Positions 1 to 6,675 of a DNA stretch of 19,058 nt are shown here, piece after piece (the stretch's first letter is position 1; each line of letters begins with the position of its first letter). The stretch covers positions 1 through 19,058 of the forward strand of contig JAIRZE010000012.1 of assembly GCA_031267375.1 (NCBI GenBank). Reading direction: 5' to 3'. The DNA is from Rickettsiales bacterium. Its GTDB lineage: Bacteria > Pseudomonadota > Alphaproteobacteria > Rs-D84. Below the pieces are notes generated by a model. It was not told where the DNA came from and made no database searches. It saw only the letters and a list, made by a program, of their open reading frames with translations. The translations under genes were made by a program, and so were the position numbers.

Positions 1-221
1 TCGTCCGTTTGACAGCGGCAGAACGGGCGTATGCAATCGACTTATCGTTCATTTCATGAACGGTCGCCTGATCCCCCTTCACACGGGTCAGGAGATAGGA
101 CTGCTGTGCAAGCTTCCGCACGTGCGAGTTGTGATTGAATGCGCGACGATAGGGAATCTCACCAGGGAGCGCTTCGGGACCGATCTTCGGGCGTTTGGGG
201 ATTCGGGGACTCGAGGATTGA
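1..221. other. GC-rich segment, possible minus-strand CDS fragment
   Basis: This stretch is visibly richer in G+C (roughly 58% by hand count of 1-240) than the genes that follow. On the minus strand a frame with codons ending at position 2 stays open to the window edge. From about 190 downward it reads like protein, for example PGEIPYRRAFNHNSHVRK and later MNDKSIAYARSAAVKR, with a mixed, plausible composition. I do not recognise the family and see no start codon or ribosome binding site. From about 200 to 250 the sequence becomes a low-complexity purine-rich run. It could be the 3' part of a foreign gene, a mobile-element end, or a chimeric assembly join. Confidence 0.25.
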
Positions 222-458
222 GGGGGAGAGGGAGGGGGTGCGGGTGAGGGTAACCGGCGGGGCGCACGGCGCGCGGAAAATATCCGCGGCGTTTTCAAAG
301 TGGTAAAGCCGGATGCCATTCGCGGCAAAACTATTTTATTGGTGGATGATGTTATGACGACAGGCGCGACATTTACGGAATTGCACAGAGTATTGAAAAA
401 GGCGGGCGCGTCGGCAGTGTACGGGATTGTATTCTGCCGAGTTGTCCGCGCGATATGA
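222..458 (+). pseudogene. comF: ComF-family phosphoribosyltransferase, C-terminal fragment
   Basis: The frame ending at the TGA at 456-458 encodes a clear ComF C-terminus. It contains ENIRGVFKV, then the PRPP-binding signature ILLVDDVMTTGAT, then a short helix and strand ending VYGIVFCRVVRAI. ComF proteins are usually about 220-250 aa with an N-terminal zinc finger; here only about the last 65 residues are homologous. An in-frame stop lies at 219-221, and the sequence upstream of about 265 is low-complexity and GC-rich, so the N-terminal two thirds are missing. ComF proteins act in natural transformation and recombination restart, but this copy cannot be intact as seen. Either the gene is broken by an insertion or deletion, or the assembly joins unrelated DNA here. 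Confidence is high for the family and moderate for it being a true pseudogene. Confidence 0.75.
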
Positions 459-516
459 TTTATTATGCTTGATTTCCTATCTCTTTAATTGTAAGCTTTT
501 CAAAAAGGAGTTCTTT

Positions 517-1062
517 ATGCGGAAAGTTGCTCTGTTCGTTGCTATTTTATCCCTGTATTCCGGCGCGGCACTGGCTGCAAAGCAAAATTATGCGTCATTG
601 CGCTTGGGCTATGCTATGGCGGATGCCGAATTTATGGGCGACAGTTTGAAAGGCTTTGGTGGAAGTCTGGCCTTTGGCGGATATTACAAATCCCTGAAAT
701 GGCTTTATTTCCGCACGGAATTTGAAATCGCTTATCAGCGCTTGTCCCAAAACAATATAACGATTTCGCCGGCGACACTGTCCCCTAATTTTTATATAGA
801 TTTTGGAACGACGGAATGGATCGCGCGGCCTTATTTGGGCGGCGGTTTGGTTATCGGTTTTGTAAGCGCGAACAATGATAATGCGTCTTATGATTCAAAT
901 CGCAGCAGCGGCGGCATTGGCTATTCCGCGCAAGTAGGCGCGGTCGGAAATATTACAGAGCGCTGGAAATGGGAAGGGGGGCTTCGCTATCGCGCCATAT
1001 CCGTTTTGGATTTTCAGCTGAAAACCACGGATTTATTCGCCGGAATCCGCATTGATTTTTAA
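517..1062 (+). CDS. Small outer-membrane beta-barrel protein
   Basis: The product is 181 aa. I chose the ATG at 517 rather than an upstream in-frame codon at 427 because it has an AAGGAG at 505-510 with 6-base spacing, and because it starts a classical Sec signal peptide (MRKVALFVAILSLYSGAALA, cleavage after ALA). The mature part alternates aromatic and small residues in glycine-rich strands (YASLRLGYAMADAEF, RPYLGGGLVIGFV, GIGYSAQVGAVG). It ends in IRIDF, and a C-terminal Phe is the usual BAM recognition signal. This fits the OmpA-like or opacity-type 8-stranded barrel fold (OMP_b-brl). Function within the fold is unknown. It lies 58 bases after the comF fragment and 25 bases before a lipoprotein gene, so it is probably co-transcribed with the lipoprotein up to the terminator at 1781. 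Confidence 0.8.
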   Translation: MRKVALFVAILSLYSGAALAAKQNYASLRLGYAMADAEFMGDSLKGFGGSLAFGGYYKSLKWLYFRTEFEIAYQRLSQNNITISPATLSPNFYIDFGTTEWIARPYLGGGLVIGFVSANNDNASYDSNRSSGGIGYSAQVGAVGNITERWKWEGGLRYRAISVLDFQLKTTDLFAGIRIDF

Positions 1063-1087
1063 TTAACATAAACCAAAAGGAAAAAAA

Positions 1088-1780
1088 ATGAATAAAATTG
1101 CTCTTTATTCTTTGCTGCTTGCACTATGCGCTTGCGGCGGATATAACTCTGCCATAAAGCCCGGGCATCAGGCTGACAAAGAAAACATCATTCTGGTCGG
1201 AAAGATAGAATTGAATCCTGCCATAAATGACAGCTGGGAAGAGGCATCCAAAAAGGACAAGGATTTTATGGAAGCCTGTTTGGAAATAACCCCCGCGGCT
1301 AAGAAAATAGACGAAGATGATCTGGGCGATTACAGATACTGCGATTTTGAAACCAACAAATTCTTTGCCCTGGAAGTAAAGCCCGAAGGGAATATGGAAA
1401 TAACCAGCATTAATTTCTGGACCACGCACAAACCTTATTGGTTAAGCAATACAGACTATACATACTATACTAATCTGAAAAATCCGAAGTTCGTAATCGG
1501 GACCGATTTGCAGGCCGGAAAGGCTTACTATGTCGGCACTATCAAGATAGACCTTGCGGAAAAGTCTTTCAAGAAAGACGACGGCAAGTATGATCACGAC
1601 GAATTGGACTTGGTAATTCCGAAGAGTATGGCGATTGCAAACGAGTTCGCGGATGCCGGGAAATGGTTTGACGAAAATCATAGCAAAAACGGAAAGCTTT
1701 CAAAATCGTCCCTGAATCCGAAAGAATCCGAAGAAGAAAATTTGTTCAAGACGGTTACGACTACGACACATTATCGTTAG
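1088..1780 (+). CDS. Putative lipoprotein, unknown function
   Basis: The product is 230 aa. It begins with a short lipoprotein signal peptide, MNKIALYSLLLALCACGG, where the lipobox LCAC puts the acylated Cys at residue 16. The Cys at 14 makes the exact site slightly ambiguous. An AAAAGG lies just upstream of the ATG. The mature protein is charged and soluble-looking, with a Lys/Asp/Glu-rich C-terminal third and no repeats or enzymatic motifs that I recognise. A phrase resembling a membrane-lipoprotein domain (VGKIELNPAINDSWEE, later GKAYYVGTIKIDL) hints at a beta-sandwich accessory lipoprotein. Its gene follows the small barrel gene by 25 bases and is closed by a strong terminator. The pair may form one envelope unit, but that is inference from position only. 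Confidence 0.7.
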   Translation: MNKIALYSLLLALCACGGYNSAIKPGHQADKENIILVGKIELNPAINDSWEEASKKDKDFMEACLEITPAAKKIDEDDLGDYRYCDFETNKFFALEVKPEGNMEITSINFWTTHKPYWLSNTDYTYYTNLKNPKFVIGTDLQAGKAYYVGTIKIDLAEKSFKKDDGKYDHDELDLVIPKSMAIANEFADAGKWFDENHSKNGKLSKSSLNPKESEEENLFKTVTTTTHYR

Positions 1781-1806
1781 AAAAATGCGGCGAAAGCCGC
1801 ATTTTT
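1781..1806 (+). terminator. Rho-independent terminator after the lipoprotein gene
   Basis: A perfect 11-base stem (AAAAATGCGGC / GCCGCATTTTT) with a GAAA tetraloop starts directly after the TAG stop codon and ends in a T run. It closes the barrel plus lipoprotein operon. Confidence 0.9.
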
Positions 1807-1809
1807 AAT

Positions 1810-2130
1810 TAGCAATTATCAATTAGCAATGAGCAATTGATTTTTTGCGGATTTAATTGTATATTTCCTATTGTCCAATAAGATGATATTAAGGCTCGGT
1901 CTAAATTCCCCTTCCCAAAGGGAAGGGGTGGCAGGCGAAGCCTGACGGGGTAGGGGTATAAAATGTATTTTGCTTTTTTACCCCTACCCCGCCCGCTACG
2001 CGGGCACCCCTTCCCTTTGGGAAGGGGAATTTGCTCTGAGCTTTTTTTACAAATGTATAACAAGAAATAAAAATAAAAGGCATTAATTATGAATATAAAG
2101 AAATTGCTAATTGCTAATTGCGCATTGCTA
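1810..2130. repeat. Heptamer repeat family B, inverted pair (copy B1)
   Basis: The left arm at 1810-1837 consists of four 7-base units of the type TAGCAAT (variants TATCAAT, GAGCAAT). The right arm at 2103-2130 consists of four units of the complementary type ATTGCTA (variant ATTGCGC). The arms pair at about 24 of 28 positions. They flank 265 bases that contain a second, unrelated palindrome (1903-2032). The right arm lies inside the coding sequence of the DUF2147 gene and encodes the hydrophobic core of its signal peptide (residues 5-14). The same unit forms a tighter palindrome at 5864-5919. Confidence 0.8.
1903..2032. repeat. Large cruciform palindrome (family D)
   Basis: Outer arms 1903-1929 and 2006-2032 are perfect 27-base inverted complements (AAATTCCCCTTCCCAAAG...). 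Inner arms 1947-1958 and 1979-1990 (GGGGTAGGGGTA and complement) are also perfect. Each side additionally carries its own small hairpin: GGCAGGC-GAA-GCCTG on the left and GCCCGC-TAC-GCGGGC on the right. The result is a cloverleaf-like element of 130 bases with an AT-rich loop. It sits between the two heptamer arms of copy B1 and fills most of the 308 bases between the lipoprotein and DUF2147 genes. It looks like a non-autonomous mobile palindrome (MITE/REP-like); no transposase is present. Confidence 0.85.
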
Positions 2131-2598
2131 TTTTGCATCGGCGCTGCCAATGCTCTGCCGCTGACCGGCTTTTACCAGACCATTGACGACAAGACAAACA
2201 ATGCAAAGTCCATCGTCGCGCTTTATGATTGCGGCGAAAAACTCTGCGGCCGCATTGTCGCACTGTATGATGCGGACGGTGTGAAGATCGCCGAAACACT
2301 GAATGCCCCGGAACGCGTCGCGGACAAAGTGGATGGCGCGCCGAAAATGGCCGGCTTGGATATAATATGGAATATGGAATGGGACGCCGATGATGCAGAG
2401 TACGAAAACGGAAAGATACTGGATCCGAAATCCGGCAGCGTTTATTCGTCCGTAATCTGGCAGGATAAAAAAGACGCGAGCAAACTGAATGTGCGCGGAA
2501 AAATCGGGCCTTTTGGCCGGACCCAGATCTGGAATGCGGTAGCTGCGGCGGATTTGCCGAAAGACTTGCAGAAACTGGACACCAGCAAATGGAAATAG
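2089..2598 (+). CDS. Secreted DUF2147-family protein
   Basis: The product is 169 aa. The signal peptide is MNIKKLLIANCALLFCIGAANA. The mature protein matches DUF2147 along its length: LTGFYQTIDDKTNNAKSIV at the N-terminus, CGRIVALYDADG, then GLDIIWNMEWD, GKILDPKSGSVYSSVIW, LNVRGKIGPFGRTQIWNAV. DUF2147 proteins are small periplasmic proteins, common in alphaproteobacteria and Bacteroidetes, with a lipocalin-like barrel predicted and no established reaction. The ATG at 2089 has AAAAGG at 2075-2080. Residues 5-14 of the signal peptide are encoded by heptamer repeats (four ATTGCTA-type units at 2103-2130). The repeat therefore either created or replaced the signal-peptide core. The gene is probably transcribed alone; the next feature is a repeat hairpin that begins inside its stop codon. 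Confidence 0.85.
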   Translation: MNIKKLLIANCALLFCIGAANALPLTGFYQTIDDKTNNAKSIVALYDCGEKLCGRIVALYDADGVKIAETLNAPERVADKVDGAPKMAGLDIIWNMEWDADDAEYENGKILDPKSGSVYSSVIWQDKKDASKLNVRGKIGPFGRTQIWNAVAAADLPKDLQKLDTSKWK

Positions 2599-2720
2599 TA
2601 ATCAGTAATCAGTTATCAGTAATCAGCAGTATGTCGCATATTGAAAATAATTTTTTCAATTAAGAACATAGTTCACACACAATCATACTACTGATTACTG
2701 ATAACTGATTACTGATCACT
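2597..2720. repeat. Heptamer repeat family A, inverted pair (copy A1)
   Basis: The left arm at 2597-2633 contains iterated TAATCAG units (one variant TTATCAG). The right arm at 2684-2720 is its inverted complement with only two mismatches over 37 bases. The 50-base loop is AT-rich. The element begins within the DUF2147 stop codon and ends right before the valS ribosome binding site, so it fills the whole intergenic space. A second copy, A2, lies at 7252-7377 in the opposite orientation, and its loop is recognisably related (shared TATGATT-TGTGTGAA core). Confidence 0.9.
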
Positions 2721-2741
2721 AAAAAATCCAAAGGATTTTTT
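2721..2741 (+). promoter_or_regulatory. Hairpin carrying the valS ribosome binding site
   Basis: AAAAAATCC (2721-2729) and GGATTTTTT (2733-2741) form a 9-base stem with an AAA loop. The only Shine-Dalgarno sequence for valS, AAAGGA at 2730-2735, lies in its loop and 3' arm, so folding would hide it. The same arrangement precedes gyrA after repeat A2. Confidence 0.6.
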
Positions 2742-2744
2742 ATT

Positions 2745-5120
2745 ATGAATATTGAACTTGGAAAAAACATATCTCCGCGCGAAATTGAAACCCGCATTCA
2801 GGCTTTTTGGGACGCGAATAATTTCTGGGAAAATGATGTCGCGTCCGCAAAGCCCGCGTTCTGCACTATGATGCCGCCGCCCAATATCACGGGCAGCTTG
2901 CATATGGGACACGCTTTGGACAATGTTTTGACCGATATAATCTGCCGGTACAAGCGGATGGACGGCTTTGATGTCTTGTGGCAGCCGGGAACCGATCACG
3001 CATCTATCGCCACTCAATTATTGGTAGAGCGCGATTTATCCAAAAACGGAATCAATCCGCGCAATCTTTCCAAAGAAGAACTGCTGGCGCACGCCCATAA
3101 ATGGAAAGAAGAAAAAGGCGGGCAGATTATAAACCAATTGCATATTCTTGGGGTCACGCCCGCTTGGTCGCGCTCTCGCTTTACTATGGATTCCGGTTTG
3201 TCCCGCGCGGTTATAAAGCTGTTCGTAAAGATGTATAACCAGGGTTTGATTTACAGGGCGCGCCGCCTGGTCAACTGGTGTCCGAAACAGCAGACAACTA
3301 TTTCCGACTTGGAAATTGAAACGCGCGATGAAAAAGGCAAGTTTTATTATTTCAAATATCCTTTGAAAGACGGTGGTTTTATAGAAATCGCCACCACGCG
3401 CCCGGAAACCTTATTCGGGGATCAGGCGATTGCTATTCATCCCGAAAACGAAAAGTTAAAGCATTTGATCGGACGCACCGCTATCATACCGCTGACTGAT
3501 ATTGAAATTCCGGTTATCGCCGACGAACACGCGGATCCGGAAAAAGGAACCGGCGCGGTGAAAATTACTCCTGCGCACGACCAGGACGACTGGGCCGTCG
3601 GCTTGCGCCATAACTTGGAACCGGTATGCATTTTAACGCCCGATGCAAAAATGCTGGATGCGTTGCCTGTGCCCGCCAAATACCGCGGTTTGGACAGATA
3701 TGTCGCGCGCGCTGAAATTATGAAAGACATAGAAGCCGCAGGGCTGCTGATAAAAATAGAAGACAAGACGATTCCGACACCTTATTCAGAGCGCGGAAAC
3801 TGTGTAATTGAATATATGGTGCGCGACGAATGGTTCGTTGACGCGAAAAAACCGGCCGCTCGCGCGATAGAAGTCGTAGAAAAAGGCGAAACAAAATTTA
3901 TCCCGGAACACAGATACAATCTGTATATGGCCTGGATGAAAGACATTCACGAATGGTCAATTTCCCGTCAATTATGGTGGGGGCATCAGATTCCCGCCTG
4001 GTATGACGAAGACGGAAATGTTTATGTCGCGGAAAGCGAAGAAGAATTGCCAAAAGACAAAAAACTGACCCGCGATGAATCCTGCCTGGATACTTGGTTC
4101 AGCAGCGCGCTGTGGCCTTTTTCCACTTTGGGTTGGCCGGATGCGACGCCGGAACTTGCAAAGTATTACCCGACGGATCTGCTGATCACCGGCTATGACA
4201 TTATTTTCTTTTGGGTTGCGCGTATGATGATGATGGGACTGTACGCTATGGATGATGTTCCTTTCCGCACTGTGAATATTCACGGGCTGGTCCGCGATTC
4301 CAAGGGCCAGAAGATGTCAAAAACAAAAGGCAACGGAACAGATCCATTGGACACGGTGGAAAAGTTCGGCGCGGATGCTCTGCGCTATTGGGTGTCAACC
4401 GCGCCGATCGGCGGCGATTTGCGATATAGCGATGACGAGGTAAAGCGCGGAAGCAAACTTTTGACCAAGCTTTGGAACGCCGCGAAATTCGTCCTGATGA
4501 ATCTGGAAGACTTTGAGCCCGCATCCGCAAGCCCTCTGCCCATAGTCAACAGATTATTGGAAGACAAATGGTTGTTGTCTGAATTGAACAAGACTGTTGC
4601 AGAAGTGCGTCGGCATTTGGACAAGTATGACAGCTTTAACGCGCGCAGCGCAATTGACGCATTCTTTTATGATATTTTCTGCGACCAGTATTTGGAATTT
4701 ATCAAGGACAGATTTTGGAGCGCTGAAAAATACGGCGCGGATTCAAAACTGGCGGCGCAATGGACCTTGTGGGAGGTATTGGAACAAATTCTGAAATTAT
4801 ATGCTCCGTTTATTCCGTTCTTGACGGAAGAGCTGGGTCAGAAAATTTACGGATACAAAACAATTCATTTGGAAGAGTATCCAAAGGTCCGTGGCGATTG
4901 GAATTTAGATGTTTCCGAAATGCAAGTTGCGCTGGATATTTTGAAATCTGTTCGCGGGCTTCGCAGCGAGCGGAAAGTCGGAAACGGCGCAAAGCTGGAA
5001 TCTGTTATGATTCCGGAATCCGTGCCGGCCGCGCTGCACGGCCTGATAAAATCGGGCGCGCGCGCAGACAGCATTGTATTCGGTGATAAAGTGGATTTTG
5101 TGGTGAAGCAGAATGACTGA
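2745..5120 (+). CDS. valS: Valyl-tRNA synthetase (short form)
   Basis: This class Ia synthetase charges tRNA-Val in the cytoplasm. It has 791 aa. The HIGH motif is HMGH at residues 53-56 within PPPNITGSLHMGHAL. The CP1 editing domain has ATTRPETLFGDQAI and GTGAVKITPAHDQDDW. The KMSKS loop reads KMSKT at 523-527 followed by KGNGTDPLDTVEKFGADALRYW. The anticodon-binding domain begins near LTKLWNAAKFVLMNLED. Typical bacterial ValRS has 850-950 aa and ends in a coiled-coil tRNA-binding arm; here the protein stops right after the helical domain, with no coiled coil. Such short forms are known in archaea and Rickettsiales, which suggests that lineage of the enzyme, but only a tree can decide. The ATG at 2745 is supported by AAAGGA. 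It overlaps the thioesterase gene by 8 bases. Confidence 0.97.
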   Translation: MNIELGKNISPREIETRIQAFWDANNFWENDVASAKPAFCTMMPPPNITGSLHMGHALDNVLTDIICRYKRMDGFDVLWQPGTDHASIATQLLVERDLSKNGINPRNLSKEELLAHAHKWKEEKGGQIINQLHILGVTPAWSRSRFTMDSGLSRAVIKLFVKMYNQGLIYRARRLVNWCPKQQTTISDLEIETRDEKGKFYYFKYPLKDGGFIEIATTRPETLFGDQAIAIHPENEKLKHLIGRTAIIPLTDIEIPVIADEHADPEKGTGAVKITPAHDQDDWAVGLRHNLEPVCILTPDAKMLDALPVPAKYRGLDRYVARAEIMKDIEAAGLLIKIEDKTIPTPYSERGNCVIEYMVRDEWFVDAKKPAARAIEVVEKGETKFIPEHRYNLYMAWMKDIHEWSISRQLWWGHQIPAWYDEDGNVYVAESEEELPKDKKLTRDESCLDTWFSSALWPFSTLGWPDATPELAKYYPTDLLITGYDIIFFWVARMMMMGLYAMDDVPFRTVNIHGLVRDSKGQKMSKTKGNGTDPLDTVEKFGADALRYWVSTAPIGGDLRYSDDEVKRGSKLLTKLWNAAKFVLMNLEDFEPASASPLPIVNRLLEDKWLLSELNKTVAEVRRHLDKYDSFNARSAIDAFFYDIFCDQYLEFIKDRFWSAEKYGADSKLAAQWTLWEVLEQILKLYAPFIPFLTEELGQKIYGYKTIHLEEYPKVRGDWNLDVSEMQVALDILKSVRGLRSERKVGNGAKLESVMIPESVPAALHGLIKSGARADSIVFGDKVDFVVKQND

Positions 5121-5835
5121 AAAATTGCGCGTTAAAAAAACTCTGAAAACTTACCAGTGCGATAGGCTTGGAAATGTGCGGCCCGTTATGCTGATGAACG
5201 AATTGCAGGCCGTCGCTGACCAGCACGCAGAAATACTGGGCGCCGGACGCAGTCATTGCATTGCAAACAATTTGGCCTGGGTCGTTACTCATTATCTGAT
5301 AGACATTTTGGAAAGCCCGCGCGAATCCGAAGAACTGGAATTCATCACTTGGCCCTCAAAGCACGACGCTTTGAAAGCTGTTCGTGATTTTGAAGTGCGC
5401 GGCAGCGACGGCCGCTTGATGGTTCGCGCCACCAGCCAATGGATTTTGATAGATATGGAATCGCGTCGCCCGATTCGCCTTTCCGAAAATCTTCCGCATT
5501 GGGATGTAATTCCGGAAAGGGCGTATGATCGGACTTTTGATAAATTTCCGGATTTTGATTCCGGGAAATCACACATATTCAAATGCCGGTATGACGATGT
5601 GGATGTGAATCAGCATATAAACAACGCGGTGTATGCGGTATGGGCGACGGAAAGCGCCGGATTTGAGTTCAGGAATTCGCATAAACTGCGCAGGATTGAT
5701 TTGAATTTCAAAAAAGAGATTTCGGCCGACACGCCGGAAATTGCGGTTGATGTTGCGTTTGAAGGCGATATATCGCGCCATAAAATTCGTACCAGCGATA
5801 TAGAAAATGCAAATGTGATTTGCGAGTGGGAATAA
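5113..5835 (+). CDS. Acyl-ACP thioesterase (FatA-like, double hotdog)
   Basis: The product is 240 aa and belongs to the acyl-ACP thioesterase family (PF01643). It hydrolyses fatty acyl-ACP to free fatty acid, or acts on related acyl thioesters. The N-terminal hotdog starts KTYQCDRLGNVRPVMLMNELQAVADQHAEILG. The linker has ATSQWILIDMESRRPIRL. The second hotdog carries the catalytic-region motif VDVNQHINNAVYAVW, with N166 and H168 in the positions of the conserved Asn and His. The start overlaps the end of valS by 8 bases, so translation is probably coupled. Coupling to a tRNA synthetase has no obvious metabolic logic. The gene ends at a strong terminator starting one base before the final stop position. 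Confidence 0.88.
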   Translation: MTEKLRVKKTLKTYQCDRLGNVRPVMLMNELQAVADQHAEILGAGRSHCIANNLAWVVTHYLIDILESPRESEELEFITWPSKHDALKAVRDFEVRGSDGRLMVRATSQWILIDMESRRPIRLSENLPHWDVIPERAYDRTFDKFPDFDSGKSHIFKCRYDDVDVNQHINNAVYAVWATESAGFEFRNSHKLRRIDLNFKKEISADTPEIAVDVAFEGDISRHKIRTSDIENANVICEWE

Positions 5836-5856
5836 AACGCGCCTTTGGCGCGTTTT
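5834..5856 (+). terminator. Terminator of the valS-thioesterase operon
   Basis: AAAACGCGCC (5834-5843) and GGCGCGTTTT (5847-5856) form a perfect 10-base stem with a TTT loop. It begins in the last bases of the TAA stop codon and ends in T residues. Confidence 0.88.
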
Positions 5857-5863
5857 AATTAGC

Positions 5864-5919
5864 AATTAGCAATTATCAATGAGCATTAATTGCTAATTGC
5901 TCATTGATAATTGCTAATT
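5864..5919. repeat. Heptamer repeat family B palindrome (copy B2)
   Basis: Arms 5864-5885 and 5898-5919 are perfect 22-base inverted complements made of TAGCAAT-type 7-base units (with TATCAAT and GAGCA variants); the loop is 12 bases. Unlike copy B1 the two arms are close together. The element lies between two terminators in the space between the convergent thioesterase and rpmH genes. Confidence 0.88.
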
Positions 5920-5946
5920 AAAAAGCGGGCAGGGCCCGCTTTTTTT
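5920..5946 (-). terminator. Bidirectional terminator, mainly for rpmH
   Basis: GCGGGC (5925-5930) and GCCCGC (5934-5939) form a stem around an AGG loop, flanked by an A run on the left and a T run on the right. It can therefore terminate transcripts from either strand. It abuts the rpmH stop codon on the minus strand, which separates rpmH from anything downstream. Confidence 0.85.
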
Positions 5947-6097
5947 AATTCACAGCTGATACCGCAAGGCGCTTGCGGCCAACGGCCCGGCGGCGGGACA
6001 ATACATCGCGTCCGCTCTTGGTTGCCATTTTTTCGCGAAAACCGTGCGTCTTAACGCGGCGGGTCTTGGACGGCTGATAAGTTCTTTTTGTTGCCAT
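5945..6097 (-). CDS. rpmH: 50S ribosomal protein L34
   Basis: The 50-aa product reads MATKRTYQPSKTRRVKTHGF and continues with REKMATKSGRDVLSRRRAV, then GRKRLAVSAVN. This is the near-invariant L34 sequence (KRTYQPSKTRR, THGFR.RMATK.GR.VL.RRR.KGRKRL). It is too short for usual ORF length cut-offs. It is a structural component of the large ribosomal subunit that binds 23S rRNA. A purine-rich AAAGAG lies upstream of the ATG. In most bacteria rpmH is followed directly by rnpA (RNase P protein); here a terminator follows at once and the next gene is convergent, so rpmH is a single-gene unit at its 3' end. Confidence 0.97.
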   Translation of the reverse strand: MATKRTYQPSKTRRVKTHGFREKMATKSGRDVLSRRRAVGRKRLAVSAVN

Positions 6098-6172
6098 AAC
6101 TGTACTCTTTTATTTCTTTGCCGGGTCATTTAACCACAAGAAAACAAGTTTTGCAAGTTTTTTATGCATTTA

Positions 6173-6403
6173 TTACAGAGTGTGGCTTGCGCGCGGATTG
6201 AAATAACCGGTGCGTTCCGCTTCGCGTTCTGCGCTGGCCTCTTTCATCAGTCTGCAAAAACGGGAAATGCTGTCTTCGGGCAGTTTTCCTGGAAATCTTT
6301 GCTGGGGCTGGGTCGCGACGACAGCAACGGCGACAACCGGGGCTTTGCCAATGCTTTGTCTGTAAGAATTGAGCATATCTTCGTTCAAATCAAAATTTCT
6401 CAT
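6173..6403 (-). CDS. Hypothetical 76-aa protein
   Basis: The product is MRNFDLNEDMLNSYRQSIGK followed by a hydrophobic stretch APVVAVAVVATQ, then PQQRFPGKLPEDSISRFCRLMKEASAEREAERTGYFNPRASHTL. The start at 6403 is supported by AAGGAA with 7-base spacing (plus-strand TTCCTT at 6411-6416). I do not recognise the family. The Val/Ala stretch is short for a membrane span, and the C-terminal half is a charged helix. It precedes rpmH on the same strand by 75 bases and may share a transcript with it. The plus-strand frame over the same bases has no ribosome binding site and is taken as a shadow. Confidence 0.6.
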   Translation of the reverse strand: MRNFDLNEDMLNSYRQSIGKAPVVAVAVVATQPQQRFPGKLPEDSISRFCRLMKEASAEREAERTGYFNPRASHTL

Positions 6404-6423
6404 AATTTGGTTCCTTGTTTTAC

Positions 6424-6563
6424 AAAAATGTGAAGCATTTTTGTCATCCCCGCGAAGGCGGGGATAGGGCTAAAAAAGTACAATGTTTATTTTTAAGCCC
6501 TATTCCCGCCTGCGCGGGAATGACAATCACTTCGTGATTGTTAAAAAAATCGGATAGATTTTT
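6424..6563. repeat. Palindrome cluster with dRS3-like 20-mer (family E)
   Basis: The core arms 6442-6471 and 6496-6525 are imperfect 30-base inverted complements (TGTCATCCCCGC... / ...GCGGGAATGACA). The right arm contains ATTCCC-8 bases-GGGAAT at 6502-6521, the pattern of the Neisseria dRS3 repeat. The left arm has the same layout with ATCCCC/GGGGAT. Three small hairpins flank the core: AAAAATG-TGAAG-CATTTTT (6424 onward), ACAATCAC-TTC-GTGATTGT (6523-6541), and AAAAATC-GGATA-GATTTTT (6545-6563). The last overlaps the stop codon of the 36-aa gene and could terminate its transcript. Confidence 0.8.
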
Positions 6564-6672
6564 ATTTCCCGCGTTCAATCAATTTTAACGCGATAAGACC
6601 TTCTTTTATCAAATAATAGCTGAATGTCAAGGCCACCAGCCAATAAAAAGGCAGAAACAATGAAGAAAACAT
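6562..6672 (-). CDS. Putative 36-aa single-span membrane protein
   Basis: The frame starts at an ATG four bases after the stop of the 70-aa gene and encodes MFSSLFLPFYWLVALTFSYY then LIKEGLIALKLIERGK. Residues 3-22 form a convincing transmembrane helix rich in aromatic residues, followed by a positively charged amphipathic tail. No strong Shine-Dalgarno is visible (GGAAAAGTAAG lies somewhat upstream), so translation probably depends on coupling to the upstream gene. The ORF is too short for routine gene callers. Small membrane proteins of this kind often regulate a larger membrane partner or act as toxins of type I systems, but nothing here shows which. Confidence 0.55.
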   Translation of the reverse strand: MFSSLFLPFYWLVALTFSYYLIKEGLIALKLIERGK

Positions 6673-6675
6673 AGT

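Noticed and set aside
56..247. 63-aa plus-strand frame at the left end
   Set aside because: No ribosome binding site, and the C-terminal third is translated low-complexity DNA; the minus strand looks more protein-like.
2597..2720. Heptamer arrays as a CRISPR array
   Set aside because: Units are 7 bases without spacers and occur as inverted pairs; no cas genes are present.
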